Shown here: piece after piece, positions 44,670 through 53,504 of the stretch
How the letters are laid out: every line of letters begins with the position of its first letter
Numbering within the stretch: the first letter of the stretch is position 1
Assembly (NCBI RefSeq): GCF_041912895.1
Contig: NZ_JAYSGI010000005.1
Location: 124,001-188,000, forward strand
Source of the DNA: Pelagerythrobacter sp041912895
Lineage (GTDB): Bacteria > Pseudomonadota > Alphaproteobacteria > Sphingomonadales > Sphingomonadaceae
Length of the DNA: 64,000 nt
Reading direction: 5' to 3'
The notes under the pieces: generated by a model
Seen by the model: the letters and a program-made list of their open reading frames with translations, nothing else
The model's database searches: none
Told to the model about the DNA's origin: nothing
Made by a program: the position numbers and the translations under genes

Positions 44670-45767
44670 ATGTTCGGACTGACCAAAGGTCGGATTCAGT
44701 TGCTGGCGATAGCCGGCGGCCTCACGATGCTGGCCGGGTGCGCCACGCCGCCGCCGCCTCCGCCGCCTCCGCCGCCTCCGCCCCCGCCGGTCAAGGTGAT
44801 CCCGCCGCGCCCGACTCCGCCCGATGGCGCGACGGCGCAGATGTTCATTCCGCCCAAGGGGCCTGACGGCATCCGGCGCACAGTGAATTACGGCATTTCC
44901 GACGCACAGAAGGTCTGGAACGTACGTTCGGCGATGAACGTCGCGGCGCTGAACTGCATGAAGCTGGAGCACGCCAGCATCCTGCCGGCGTACAAGTCGT
45001 TCCTCGAGCGGACCGACAAAAGGCTGGACGAAACCGGCCGGACGCTGACCAAGGAATTCCGCGAAACCTACGGGTCGGACGGGCAGTCGGAATACGACAG
45101 CTACATGACCAAGGTGTACAACTATTTCGCCTTGCCGCCCGCGCTGGAGGACTTCTGCGATACCGCGCAGCAGGTCGCGCAGGAATCGCTGGTCGTCCAG
45201 TCGTCCGATCTCGACGCTTTCGCCATCCGGGTGCTGCCGGTGCTCGAGGCGGTGTTCGACGATTTCTTCAGCTCGTACGAACTGTATCGCGTATCGCTCT
45301 CTTCGTGGGATGCCGAATACGGGCCACCCGAAACGCGCGCGGCAATGCTCGCTTCCAGCGACGTGATGACGGGTATTCCCGCGACGATGTCGGCGGGTAG
45401 CCTTCCGGCGGCCGATGGCGAAGCCGGGATCATCCCCACGTTCGATCCCGCGCCCAGTGTCGCCGCCGGTTCGCAAGCCGGTATGCTGTCGGTGACGTTG
45501 CCGACGACGGAAGAGCCCGGGCTGGCGGTGTCGCAGCCGGTAGTTCAGGGCGAGGCCGTGTCGCAGCCCGTAATCCAGGGGCAGACGCAAATGGTCTCGC
45601 AGCCCGTGGTCCAGGGGCAGGCTACCGCACAGCCCGGCTTCGGCACGTCGGTCGCTTCGACGGGAGATGCGCCGGACGATGACGAAAGGGAGGATACCCC
45701 GGTAGCCCCCGCGATCGTCCTCACGGTGCCGGACGAGGCGATCGACCCGGAGAATGGTGGGCGCTGA
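44670..45767 (+). CDS. Proline-rich lipoprotein of unknown function
   Basis: A 365-residue lipoprotein. The lipobox is LAGC, with Cys24 lipidated, followed by a run of 14 prolines that could act as a stiff spacer. A helical domain (about residues 65-220; NYGISDAQKVWNVRSAMNVA) is rich in aromatic and charged residues. I do not recognise the family, although similar proteins occur in Sphingomonadales. The tail holds three copies of a VSQPVVQGQ-like repeat (about residues 290-320) and then acidic residues. The encoded repeat resembles TVSQPVVQQ in the SPOR protein 3 kb upstream. Confidence 0.8.
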   Translation: MFGLTKGRIQLLAIAGGLTMLAGCATPPPPPPPPPPPPPPVKVIPPRPTPPDGATAQMFIPPKGPDGIRRTVNYGISDAQKVWNVRSAMNVAALNCMKLEHASILPAYKSFLERTDKRLDETGRTLTKEFRETYGSDGQSEYDSYMTKVYNYFALPPALEDFCDTAQQVAQESLVVQSSDLDAFAIRVLPVLEAVFDDFFSSYELYRVSLSSWDAEYGPPETRAAMLASSDVMTGIPATMSAGSLPAADGEAGIIPTFDPAPSVAAGSQAGMLSVTLPTTEEPGLAVSQPVVQGEAVSQPVIQGQTQMVSQPVVQGQATAQPGFGTSVASTGDAPDDDEREDTPVAPAIVLTVPDEAIDPENGGR

Positions 45768-45873
45768 CCGCACCCGAACGTTCCGGGCGATTTAGCCCTT
45801 TGCACCGCGCTGCGCATTCGCTAAGGCGCGCGCTCGCGGGGCGGCAGGGCCGCTTCGCGATGAAACCTGGAAC

Positions 45874-45946
<73 letters not shown>

Positions 45947-45949
<3 letters not shown>

Positions 45950-45983
45950 GGTAAATTTTCGAAGAAAATTTTCCTGGTTTTTT
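45947..45983 (+). terminator. Rho-independent terminator of tRNA-Ala
   Basis: The hairpin starts at the tRNA CCA end: CCAGG-T-AAATTTTC (45947-45960) pairs with GAAAATTT-T-CCTGG (45964-45977), interrupted by one T-T mismatch. Six T residues follow. The left arm uses the mature 3' CCA, so processing and termination are linked. Confidence 0.92.
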
Positions 45984-46297
45984 CGGGTTTTCGCCTCAAG
46001 CGCCGGCGGGGCCATCCGGCCCCTTGGCTATCCTCGCTCACACGCCCTACGGGCGCGTCGCTGCGGGCGCGCATTCGCGCTTGCGGTCGGCTGGTCGCCG
46101 ACCGGACCCTTCCAAGCCATAGCTGTCAGGCGAAATTCCGGTCCGCGTCGAGCGGACCGCAAGGCCGAACGGCCGCCCGCAGGCGCCCCGTAGCGTAGCG
46201 GAGGGAACAGCGCCGAGGACGCACGCCCGGATGGGCGGGCGGAAACAAGAAACCCGAGCGCTAGCGCGAACTAGCAAAACTCACTACGGGCCGAACA
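45984..46297. other. Gene-free stretch packed with short hairpins
   Basis: No gene is supported in these 314 bases between tRNA-Ala and obgE. At least five perfect inverted repeats follow one another: 46008-46023 (GGGGCC-ATCC-GGCCCC), 46043-46055 (CGCCC-TAC-GGGCG), 46084-46104 (8-bp stem CGGTCGGC), 46139-46159 (8-bp stem CGGTCCGC) and 46163-46174 (GGCCG-AA-CGGCC). Two more sit at 46224-46237 and 46258-46267. Short open frames here lack ribosome sites and have composition unlike real proteins. It could be a structured RNA, a repeat cluster or an integration scar. Confidence 0.5.
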
Positions 46298-47359
46298 ATG
46301 CACTTCCTCGATCAAGCCAAGATATATCTCCGCTCGGGCGCGGGAGGCCCCGGGGCGGTCAGCTTCCGGCGCGAGAAGTATGTCGAATACGGCGGGCCCG
46401 ACGGCGGCAACGGCGGCAAGGGCGGGGACATCGTGTTCGTGGCCGTGCAGGGCCTCAATACGCTGATCGATTTCCGGTACTCGCAGCATTTCAAGGCGGC
46501 GCGCGGCACGCATGGGATGGGCCGCGACCGCACGGGTGCGGGCGCCGACGATCTCGTCGTCGAGGTGCCGGTCGGCACGCAGATACTCTCCGAGGACAAG
46601 GAAGAAGTGCTCGCGGACTTCACCGAGGTCGGCCAGCGTATCGTGCTTCTCGAAGGCGGCATGGGCGGACGCGGCAACGCGAGTTACAAGACCAGCACCA
46701 ACCGCGCCCCGCGCCAGCATCAGCCCGGCATTCCGGGCGAGGAAATGTGGGTCTGGCTGCGGCTGAAGCTGCTCGCCGACGTCGGCCTGCTCGGCCTGCC
46801 CAACGCGGGCAAGAGCACCTTCATCAACCAGGTCACCAACGCGCAGGCCAAGGTCGGCGCCTATGCCTTCACCACGCTGATCCCGAAGCTGGGTGTGGTG
46901 CGCCACAAGGGCCGCGAATTCGTGCTCGCCGACATTCCCGGCCTGATCGAAGGCGCGGCGGACGGTGCAGGCATCGGCGACCGCTTCCTCGGCCATATCG
47001 AACGCTGCCGCGTGCTCGTCCACCTGATCGACATCGCGGGCGACGACCCGGCGGAGGCGATGCGCGTGGTGCAGGGCGAACTCGCCGCCTATGGCGAAGG
47101 GCTGGCGGACAAGCCGCAGGTCATCGCGCTGAACAAGGTCGATCTGGCCGATCCGGAGCTCGTCGCCGGTTTCGCCGAGGAATTGCGCGCGGCAGGAGCG
47201 GCCGAGGTGTTCGGCGTGTCGGGCGCGACGGGCGAGGGCGTGGAGCCGCTGCTCGACACCGTGCTCGGCTACCTGCCCAACCGCACCGCTACCGAAACCA
47301 AGGGCAGCGAGGTGGAGGACGAGGCCGAGGATGCGGCCGACTGGTCCCCGCTGGATTGA
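46298..47359 (+). CDS. obgE: Ribosome-assembly GTPase ObgE
   Basis: A 353-residue Obg/CgtA GTPase needed for 50S maturation. The Gly-rich Obg fold covers residues 1-160 (FRREKYVEYGGPDGGNGGKG). The G domain has GLPNAGKSTFIN (G1), DIPGLIEGA (G3) and NKVDL (G4). A short acidic C-terminal tail replaces the longer extension of other bacteria. In many genomes rplU-rpmA precede obgE; here a tRNA gene and the hairpin-rich stretch do. Confidence 0.96.
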   Translation: MHFLDQAKIYLRSGAGGPGAVSFRREKYVEYGGPDGGNGGKGGDIVFVAVQGLNTLIDFRYSQHFKAARGTHGMGRDRTGAGADDLVVEVPVGTQILSEDKEEVLADFTEVGQRIVLLEGGMGGRGNASYKTSTNRAPRQHQPGIPGEEMWVWLRLKLLADVGLLGLPNAGKSTFINQVTNAQAKVGAYAFTTLIPKLGVVRHKGREFVLADIPGLIEGAADGAGIGDRFLGHIERCRVLVHLIDIAGDDPAEAMRVVQGELAAYGEGLADKPQVIALNKVDLADPELVAGFAEELRAAGAAEVFGVSGATGEGVEPLLDTVLGYLPNRTATETKGSEVEDEAEDAADWSPLD

Positions 47360-47453
47360 CCCCGAACCGCTTTCGTTCAACCGCCGCAAATTCGCGCCGA
47401 GCAACCCCTCTCGCGGGGATGACGGGGGCCGAGGGCTGGGCTAAGCGCGCGCC

Positions 47454-48587
47454 ATGACGATCGCCGCTCTCCACGACCTGACCGATGCCGCCGCCTGCCC
47501 GCGGATCGTGCTCAAGATCGGCTCGTCGTTGCTGGTCGATGGCGCGGGCAAGGCGCGGCGCGACTGGCTCGACACGATCGCCGCCGAGATCGCCGCGCTG
47601 CGCCGCGCAGGGCAGCAGGTGGTCGTAGTGAGTTCCGGTGCGATCGCGCTGGGTGCCGCGCAGATGGGGCTGGCGAAGGGCGGGCGCGGCAGCCTGGCCG
47701 ATGCGCAGGCCGCTGCCTCGGTCGGGCAGATCGCGCTCGCCTCGCTGTGGTCGGACAAGCTGGCGGCGCAAGGGCTCACGGCGGCGCAACTGCTGCTGAC
47801 GCTCGACGATCTGGAGGATCGCCGTCGCTATCTCAACGCCGCTTCCACCCTCGCGCGCCTGCTCGAAAGCGGCGCGGTGCCGGTGGTGAACGAAAACGAC
47901 AGCGTCGCGACCGAAGAAATCCGCTTCGGCGACAACGACCGGCTCGCCGCGCGCGTGGCGCAGGCGGCGCGGGCCGATGCCGTGCTGCTGCTGTCGGATG
48001 TGGACGGGCTCTACGACCGCAATCCGCGCGAGACGGGCGCCGCGCTGGTGCCGCTGGTGCGCGGAATCGACGATACCGTGCGCGCGATGGCGGACGGTGG
48101 CTCCGCATCGGGTCTGGGCTCGGGCGGCATGACTTCGAAATTGCAGGCGGCGGAGATCGCCGAGCGCGCGGGTATCGCGCTGGCCATCGTCAACGGAACG
48201 CACCCCGCGCCGATCGCGCACGCGCTGGACGGCGGCATCGGCACGCTGTTCCTGCCGCGCCGCCGCGACCGCGCACGCAAGGCGTGGCTCGGCGGGCGGC
48301 TGCGGCTGCGCGGCGTGCTGACGGTCGATGCGGGCTGCGCCGCGGCGCTGGCCGAGGGCGGCAGCCTGCTGGCAGCGGGCGTTACCGGGGTCGAGGGCGA
48401 GTTCGCGCGCGGCGACGCGGTGGCGGTTCACGATGGCACAGGGCGCGCCATCGCCCACGGCCTCGCTGAATATGCCGCGGCCGAGTGCGCGGCGCTCCAG
48501 GGGCGGCGCAGCGCCGAGCATGCGGACATTCTCGGCTACGCCCCGCGCGCGGCGGTGATCCACCGCGATCACATGGTGCTGCTGTGA
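47454..48587 (+). CDS. proB: Glutamate 5-kinase
   Basis: A 377-residue kinase that phosphorylates glutamate in the first step of proline synthesis. The amino-acid-kinase domain includes RIVLKIGSSLLVDG, VVVSSGAIALG, VVNENDSVATEEIRFGDND and the GTGGM-like SGLGSGGMTSKL. A C-terminal PUA domain covers the last 90 residues. proA is not adjacent here. The stop overlaps the next gene as GTGA. Confidence 0.96.
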   Translation: MTIAALHDLTDAAACPRIVLKIGSSLLVDGAGKARRDWLDTIAAEIAALRRAGQQVVVVSSGAIALGAAQMGLAKGGRGSLADAQAAASVGQIALASLWSDKLAAQGLTAAQLLLTLDDLEDRRRYLNAASTLARLLESGAVPVVNENDSVATEEIRFGDNDRLAARVAQAARADAVLLLSDVDGLYDRNPRETGAALVPLVRGIDDTVRAMADGGSASGLGSGGMTSKLQAAEIAERAGIALAIVNGTHPAPIAHALDGGIGTLFLPRRRDRARKAWLGGRLRLRGVLTVDAGCAAALAEGGSLLAAGVTGVEGEFARGDAVAVHDGTGRAIAHGLAEYAAAECAALQGRRSAEHADILGYAPRAAVIHRDHMVLL

Positions 48588-49495
48588 CGCTCGCGATCAC
48601 GGGCGGAACGGGCTTTGTCGGGCAGGCCGTGCTCGATGCCGTCGCGCGGCACGGGCTTTTGGCGCGTGCGCTCGCACGTAACGTGCCCAAGGATCGGCGC
48701 GCGCGTGTCGAGTGGGTCGCGGGCAGCCTGTCCAACCGCGCTGCGCTGGTGAAGCTGGTCGAAGGCGCGGAGGCGTTGGTGCATATCGCCGGACTGACCA
48801 GCGCGCGCGACACGGCGGCGTTCGAGGGGCCCAACGTCGCGGGCACGATGGCGCTGGTCGAGGTCGCGCGCGAGATGGGGGTGAAGCGCTTCGTCTTCGT
48901 CTCGTCGCTTGCTGCGCGGCGGCCCGACCTGTCGGCCTACGGCGCGTCGAAGGCGCGGGCGGAAAAGATCGTCGCGGCGAGCGGACTGGACTGGACCATC
49001 GTGCGCCCGCCGGCGGTTTACGGCCCGCGCGACAAGGACATGTTGGAACTGTTCCGCGCCGCGCGCATCGGCGTGGTGCCGATGCCGCCGCCGGGGCGCG
49101 CCTCGATGATCCACGTCGCCGATCTCGCCGAGCTGCTGCTCGCGCTGGTGCCGGGCGGGGAGGGCACGATCGGCGCGACGTTCGAACCCGACGATGGCCA
49201 GCCCGGCGGCTGGGCGCACCGCGAGCTGGCGCTGGCGATCGGCGCGGCGGTGGGCAAGCGCCCGTGGGTGCCGCATGTCCCGCGCGCGGTACTCGGCATG
49301 ATCGCACGCATCGACGGCGCGGTGCGGGGCGACAAGGCCAAGCTGACGCTCGACCGCGCCGGTTACATGAGCCACCCGGACTGGGTTTCGGACCCGGCGA
49401 AGGCCGTGCCCACCGGCCTGTGGCGACCCCGCGTCGCCACTCGCGCCGGGCTGGAGAACACGGCGCGCTGGTATCGCGAACAAGGGTGGTTCTGA
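48584..49495 (+). CDS. NAD(P)-dependent epimerase/dehydratase family protein
   Basis: A 303-residue extended SDR with the Rossmann motif ITGGTGFVG (residues 5-13), FVSSLAARRP, and the catalytic Tyr-x3-Lys in AYGASKARAE. Homologues are often called NAD-dependent epimerases or are likened to the complex I NDUFA9 subunit; the substrate is not known. It is translationally coupled to proB. Its end lies 7 bases from the stop of convergent cysH. Confidence 0.88.
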   Translation: MTLAITGGTGFVGQAVLDAVARHGLLARALARNVPKDRRARVEWVAGSLSNRAALVKLVEGAEALVHIAGLTSARDTAAFEGPNVAGTMALVEVAREMGVKRFVFVSSLAARRPDLSAYGASKARAEKIVAASGLDWTIVRPPAVYGPRDKDMLELFRAARIGVVPMPPPGRASMIHVADLAELLLALVPGGEGTIGATFEPDDGQPGGWAHRELALAIGAAVGKRPWVPHVPRAVLGMIARIDGAVRGDKAKLTLDRAGYMSHPDWVSDPAKAVPTGLWRPRVATRAGLENTARWYREQGWF

Positions 49496-49502
49496 GCCGT
49501 TC

Positions 49503-50297
49503 CTAGAACGCCGGATCGTAACCGGGAGGCAGCTCGCCGTCGTCGGTGAGCGGGGTATGGATGCCGCACTCGGTCTTGTCCCAGCCCTTCCACCGGCCCG
49601 AGCGCGGGTCTTCGCCGGGGGCGACCTTTTGCGTGCACGGGCTGCACCCGATCGAGGGATAGCCCTGCGCAACCAGCGGATGCGGCGGCAGGTCGTGCTC
49701 GGCGATGTAGGCGGCGAGGTCGTCCGCGCTCCAGTCGATCAGCGGATTGATCTTGAGCCGCCCCTGCGCATCGGAGGTATCCACTTCGAAGCGCGGCAGG
49801 TTGGCGCGGGTGGCGGACTGGAACGCCTTGCGCCCCGTAAGTGTCGCGTCGAACCCAGCGAGCGCCGTGGCGAGCGGCAGGACCTTGCGGATCTCGCAGC
49901 ATCCATCGGGATCGTAGGACCAGCGCAGCCCGCTCTCGTCGCGCTTGGCCAGCAGCTCCGGGTCGGGCCGCAGGTTGACCAGCCCGGTCAGTCCGAGCCG
50001 CGCAACCAGATCGTCGCGATACTGCAGCGTCTCGGGAAAGTGCTTGCCGGTTTCGAGGAACAGCACCGGCAGCGCCGGATCGACCTGGGAGACGAGGTGC
50101 AGCAGCACCGCGCTTTCCGCGCCGAAGCTGGAAACGGTTGCCAGTTCGCCCACCAGCCCGTCGCCGATCACTGCGCGCAGCATCTCCATCGTGTCCGCAC
50201 CGCGGAACATGCGATTGAGCCGGATCGCGTCGGCATCGGTGAAGCGCGGGCCGGTATCGATCCGGTCGCGCAGGCGGATGGGATCTGCCTCAGCCAT
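49503..50297 (-). CDS. cysH: Assimilatory adenylyl-sulfate (APS) reductase
   Basis: A 264-residue CysH. It carries two cysteine pairs, DGCCEIRK and IGCSPCTQ, that bind a [4Fe-4S] cluster. This feature marks the APS-using bacterial form rather than the PAPS-using E. coli enzyme. The catalytic cysteine lies in KTECGIH near the C-terminus. It reduces activated sulfate to sulfite for CysI. The ATG overlaps the DUF934 gene by 8 bases. Last gene of the sulfur-reduction operon. Confidence 0.94.
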   Translation of the reverse strand: MAEADPIRLRDRIDTGPRFTDADAIRLNRMFRGADTMEMLRAVIGDGLVGELATVSSFGAESAVLLHLVSQVDPALPVLFLETGKHFPETLQYRDDLVARLGLTGLVNLRPDPELLAKRDESGLRWSYDPDGCCEIRKVLPLATALAGFDATLTGRKAFQSATRANLPRFEVDTSDAQGRLKINPLIDWSADDLAAYIAEHDLPPHPLVAQGYPSIGCSPCTQKVAPGEDPRSGRWKGWDKTECGIHTPLTDDGELPPGYDPAF

Positions 50298-50727
50298 CGG
50301 TGGCCCCGTGGCGCAGCGCCCAGATCGACGTGCGGCTATCGGCGGCGGGCTGGTAGACCTCGGGCCAGGTTTGCAGCGCCGCCTCGGCATCGGCGGAATC
50401 GAACGCCTTGTCGGGCTGAAACGAATCGAAACCACAGCGGCGCATGGCGTTGAGTTGGTCGACCAGCACGTCACCCACGGCGCGCAACTCGCCGTCGTAC
50501 CCGGCTTCGCGCAGGATGCGCGCCGCCGAATAGCCGCGCCCGTCGGTGAAGGCGGGAAAGTTCACTTCGACCAGCCGGATATGATCGAGATGCGGGATCA
50601 GCGCGCGGGCATCGTCGCCCGGCTCGACCCGCACCGCGGCGGCGTTCGACTGATCGAGAAAGGAATCGACGGTGACGGCGGGGTGATCGACCGGCTCGTC
50701 GTCGCGAAAGCGCAGCGGCTCAGCCAT
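50290..50727 (-). CDS. DUF934 protein of the sulfite-reduction operon
   Basis: A 145-residue soluble protein with the DUF934 core (LVEVNFPAFTDGRGYSAARI, then LREAGYDGELRAVGDVLVDQ and RCGFDSF). It is almost always encoded between sulfite reductase and CysH in alpha- and betaproteobacteria, which is the main clue to a role in sulfite reduction. No cofactor motif is seen. It overlaps both neighbours by 8 bases. Confidence 0.9.
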   Translation of the reverse strand: MAEPLRFRDDEPVDHPAVTVDSFLDQSNAAAVRVEPGDDARALIPHLDHIRLVEVNFPAFTDGRGYSAARILREAGYDGELRAVGDVLVDQLNAMRRCGFDSFQPDKAFDSADAEAALQTWPEVYQPAADSRTSIWALRHGATDG

Positions 50728-52354
50728 AGAGCGCCTCCTTGAACGGTTCTATGCCGATCCGGCGATAGGTGTCGAGGAAGCGTTCGCCGTCCTCGCGCTC
50801 GCGCAGATAGACGTCGGCGGCGGTTTCGACCGCGTCGACGATCCCTGCTTCGCTGAAGCCGGGGCCGGTGATCTTGCCGAGGGAAGTGTCGCCCGCCTCG
50901 CTGCCGCCGAGCAGGAGCTGGTAGTTCTCGACCCCCTTCTTGTCGACGCCGAGGATGCCGATGTGGCCTGCGTGATGATGCCCGCAGGCGTTGATGCAGC
51001 CGGAAATCTTGAGCTTCAGTTCGCCCAGCGCGTCTTCCTTGCCATTGGCAGCGAACCGCTCCGAAATCTGCTGCGCCACCGGGATCGAGCGCGCGTTGGC
51101 GAGGCTGCAATAATCGAGACCGGGGCAGGCGATGATATCGCCGATGCGGTCGAGATTGGCGGTGCCGAGCCCGGCCTCGTACAGTGCGGTCCACAGCGCA
51201 TGGAGATCGGCCTTGCGCACGTGCGGCAGGACGATGTTCTGCGTGTGCATCACGCGCATCTCGTCGAAGCTGTACTTCTCGGCGAGGTCGGCCATCAGCC
51301 GCATCTGGCCCGAGCTGGCGTCGCCCGGAATCCCGCCGACCGGCTTGAGGCTGATGACGGCGGAAACGTAGCCCGGCGTCTTGTGCGCCACGCAGTTGCG
51401 GTCGACCCACAGCGCGAAATCGGGGTCGGAGCGGTCGATATCTTCCGGCAACCCGCTCTCGAACGCAGGATCGGCGAAGTAAGCCTTGATCCGCTCGAGT
51501 TCGGCCAGCGGCGGTTCGATGCCCTGTTCGAGCAGGTGGGCGAATTCCTCCTCCACCTGCCGCGTATATTCCTCCGCGCCGAGTTCGTGGACGAGGATCT
51601 TGATCCGCGCCTTGTACTTGTTGTCGCGCCGGCCGTGGCGGTTGTAGACGCGCAGGCACGCTTCCGAATACGTCACCAGCTGGTCGAGCGGCACGAATTC
51701 GCGGATGCACGGCGCGATCATCGGGGTGCGGCCCATGCCCCCGCCGACGTAGAACGCCGCGCCGATTTCGCCCGCGTCGTTCTTCACGATGCGGATGCCG
51801 ATATCGTGCAGCTTCATCGCCGCGCGGTCGGTCTCGCTCGCGATCACCGCGATTTTGAACTTGCGCGGCAGGGCGAGGAATTCGGGGTGGAAGCTCGACC
51901 ACTGGCGCAGCAGTTCGGCGTAGGGGCGCGGGTCGATCAGCTCGTCCGCCGCGGCGCCCGCGAAATGGTCGGAGCTGATGTTGCGGATGCAGTTCCCGCT
52001 GGTCTGGATCGCGTGCATCTCGACCTCGGCGAGATCGGCGAGGATATCGCCCGCATCCTCCAGCTTGATCCAGTTGTACTGGATGTTCTGCCGCGTGGTG
52101 AAGTGGCCGTACCCGCGATCGTACTTGTCGGCGATATCGGCCAGCGCGCACATCTGGCGGCCGTTCAGCGTGCCGTAGGGCACCGCGACGCGCAGCATGT
52201 AGGCGTGGAGCTGGAGGTAGAGCCCGTTCATCAGCCGCAGCGGCTTGAACTGGTCCTCGCTCAGCTTGCCTTCCACCCGGCGGCGCACCTGATCGCGGAA
52301 TTCCGCGACCCGCGCGTCCACCATCGCCTGATCGTATTGGTCGTACTTGTACAT
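50720..52354 (-). CDS. cysI: Sulfite reductase haemoprotein (nitrite/sulfite reductase family)
   Basis: A 544-residue sirohaem/[4Fe-4S] enzyme that reduces sulfite to sulfide. The cluster ligands are C-X5-C in ACPGLDYCSLA and C-X3-C in GCINACGHHH. Ferredoxin-type sulfite/nitrite half-domains repeat twice (YGHFTTRQNIQYNWIK is characteristic). The operon with cobA and cysH favours sulfite over nitrite as substrate. No flavoprotein CysJ is next to it, so electrons probably come from a ferredoxin. The start overlaps the DUF2849 stop by one base (TGATG). Confidence 0.93.
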   Translation of the reverse strand: MYKYDQYDQAMVDARVAEFRDQVRRRVEGKLSEDQFKPLRLMNGLYLQLHAYMLRVAVPYGTLNGRQMCALADIADKYDRGYGHFTTRQNIQYNWIKLEDAGDILADLAEVEMHAIQTSGNCIRNISSDHFAGAAADELIDPRPYAELLRQWSSFHPEFLALPRKFKIAVIASETDRAAMKLHDIGIRIVKNDAGEIGAAFYVGGGMGRTPMIAPCIREFVPLDQLVTYSEACLRVYNRHGRRDNKYKARIKILVHELGAEEYTRQVEEEFAHLLEQGIEPPLAELERIKAYFADPAFESGLPEDIDRSDPDFALWVDRNCVAHKTPGYVSAVISLKPVGGIPGDASSGQMRLMADLAEKYSFDEMRVMHTQNIVLPHVRKADLHALWTALYEAGLGTANLDRIGDIIACPGLDYCSLANARSIPVAQQISERFAANGKEDALGELKLKISGCINACGHHHAGHIGILGVDKKGVENYQLLLGGSEAGDTSLGKITGPGFSEAGIVDAVETAADVYLREREDGERFLDTYRRIGIEPFKEALYG

Positions 52355-52650
52355 CAGATCACCCAGTTTCCGGCGCTCGGATCGGCCGGCTTCAGCGTGA
52401 GGTCGGGGCGCACGGTGGGGCCAAGCGCGCGGATGCGGTCCTTGATATGCGCGGGGCGCACGCCGTCGCCGTCGCGTTCCGCCTCGATCACGTAAGGCAC
52501 GTTGACGCGGCGCGCGGCTTCCTCGCGCGTGGCGACGCCATCGGCCTGTTCGCCAGCGTCGACCGCGTCCTCGACGTGGATCGACCAGTCGGTGCCGGTC
52601 CACCACACCACCGCGCCGGTCTTCAGGTCGTTGCCGGTGACGATCTTCAT
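52354..52650 (-). CDS. DUF2849 protein
   Basis: A 98-residue protein of the DUF2849 family (starting MKIVTGNDLKTGAVVWWTG). It is found almost only between cobA/cysG-like genes and sulfite reductase in alphaproteobacteria. Its predicted beta-strand content and size suggest a small accessory protein, function unproven. It overlaps cobA by ATGA and cysI by one base. Confidence 0.88.
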   Translation of the reverse strand: MKIVTGNDLKTGAVVWWTGTDWSIHVEDAVDAGEQADGVATREEAARRVNVPYVIEAERDGDGVRPAHIKDRIRALGPTVRPDLTLKPADPSAGNWVI

Positions 52651-53405
52651 GCCGCCGCCTCCGCCGCGAGCGTGGCGACCTGCACATCGGTGCGCGCGGT
52701 CGTCTCGCCGATCACGATCAGCGCGGGGCTGCGGACCTGCTCGCGCTCGACGAGATCGGGCAGGGCGGCGAGCGGACCGCGCAGCACGCGCATGTCGGCG
52801 CGGCAGGCGTTCTCGATCACCGCCAGCGGCATGTCGGGCGCGAGGCCATCCGCCATCAACTTCTCGGCGATCTGCGGCGCGGTCTTCACACCCATGTAGA
52901 TCACCAGCGTGCGGCCCGTGCCGGCAAGGCCGGCCCAGTCCTGCTCGGAGAGGCCCTTGCATTGTCCGGCGACGAAGCTGACCACGCTGGCGGCGTCGCG
53001 ATGAGTCAGCGCGATCTGCGCCGCCGCCGCCGCGCCGTTGGCGGCGCTGACGCCGGGGACGATCTCGACCGGAACGCCGGCGGCGCGGCACGCCTCGGCC
53101 TCTTCCCCGCCGCGCCCGAAGATCAGCGGATCGCCGCCCTTCAGGCGCACCACGTCGCGGCCCTTGCGCGCCTCGCGCACCAGCAGCGCACAGATATCTT
53201 CCTGCGGCAGCGTGTGGTGCGCGCGGCGCTTGGCGACCGAGACGAACTCGGCATCGCGCGGCGCGAGCGCGAGCACCGCGGGGTCGACAAGCCCGTCATG
53301 CACCACGATTCCAGCGCGCTCGATCAGCCGCGCGGCGCGCAGGGTCAGCAGGTCCGGGTCGCCCGGACCGGCGCCGACGAGATATACGGTTCCGGCATTT
53401 TCCAT
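52647..53405 (-). CDS. cobA: Uroporphyrinogen-III C-methyltransferase
   Basis: A 252-residue SUMT enzyme that makes precorrin-2, the precursor of sirohaem. It has the SAM-binding VGAGPGDPDLLTLRA, the P-loop-like VVRLKGGDPLIFGRGGEE, and the late VYMG-type IYMGVK motif. It lacks the CysG dehydrogenase/ferrochelatase part, which must be encoded elsewhere. As the first gene of the unit it supplies the sirohaem needed by CysI. Confidence 0.95.
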   Translation of the reverse strand: MENAGTVYLVGAGPGDPDLLTLRAARLIERAGIVVHDGLVDPAVLALAPRDAEFVSVAKRRAHHTLPQEDICALLVREARKGRDVVRLKGGDPLIFGRGGEEAEACRAAGVPVEIVPGVSAANGAAAAAQIALTHRDAASVVSFVAGQCKGLSEQDWAGLAGTGRTLVIYMGVKTAPQIAEKLMADGLAPDMPLAVIENACRADMRVLRGPLAALPDLVEREQVRSPALIVIGETTARTDVQVATLAAEAAA

Positions 53406-53504
53406 GGCAGCCGAGATGCGCTCGGGCGGGCGCCTCCACCAGCGAGAATGGCTGTCAGTCGCGCTAGGATCGGTTTTGAAAGCGCGGGTAGGCGCGCGGC
53501 AAGC

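Noticed and set aside
50720..52354. Calling the sirohaem enzyme a nitrite reductase
   Set aside because: The family is shared, but the operon with cobA, DUF934 and cysH and the lack of nitrate genes favour sulfite reductase.
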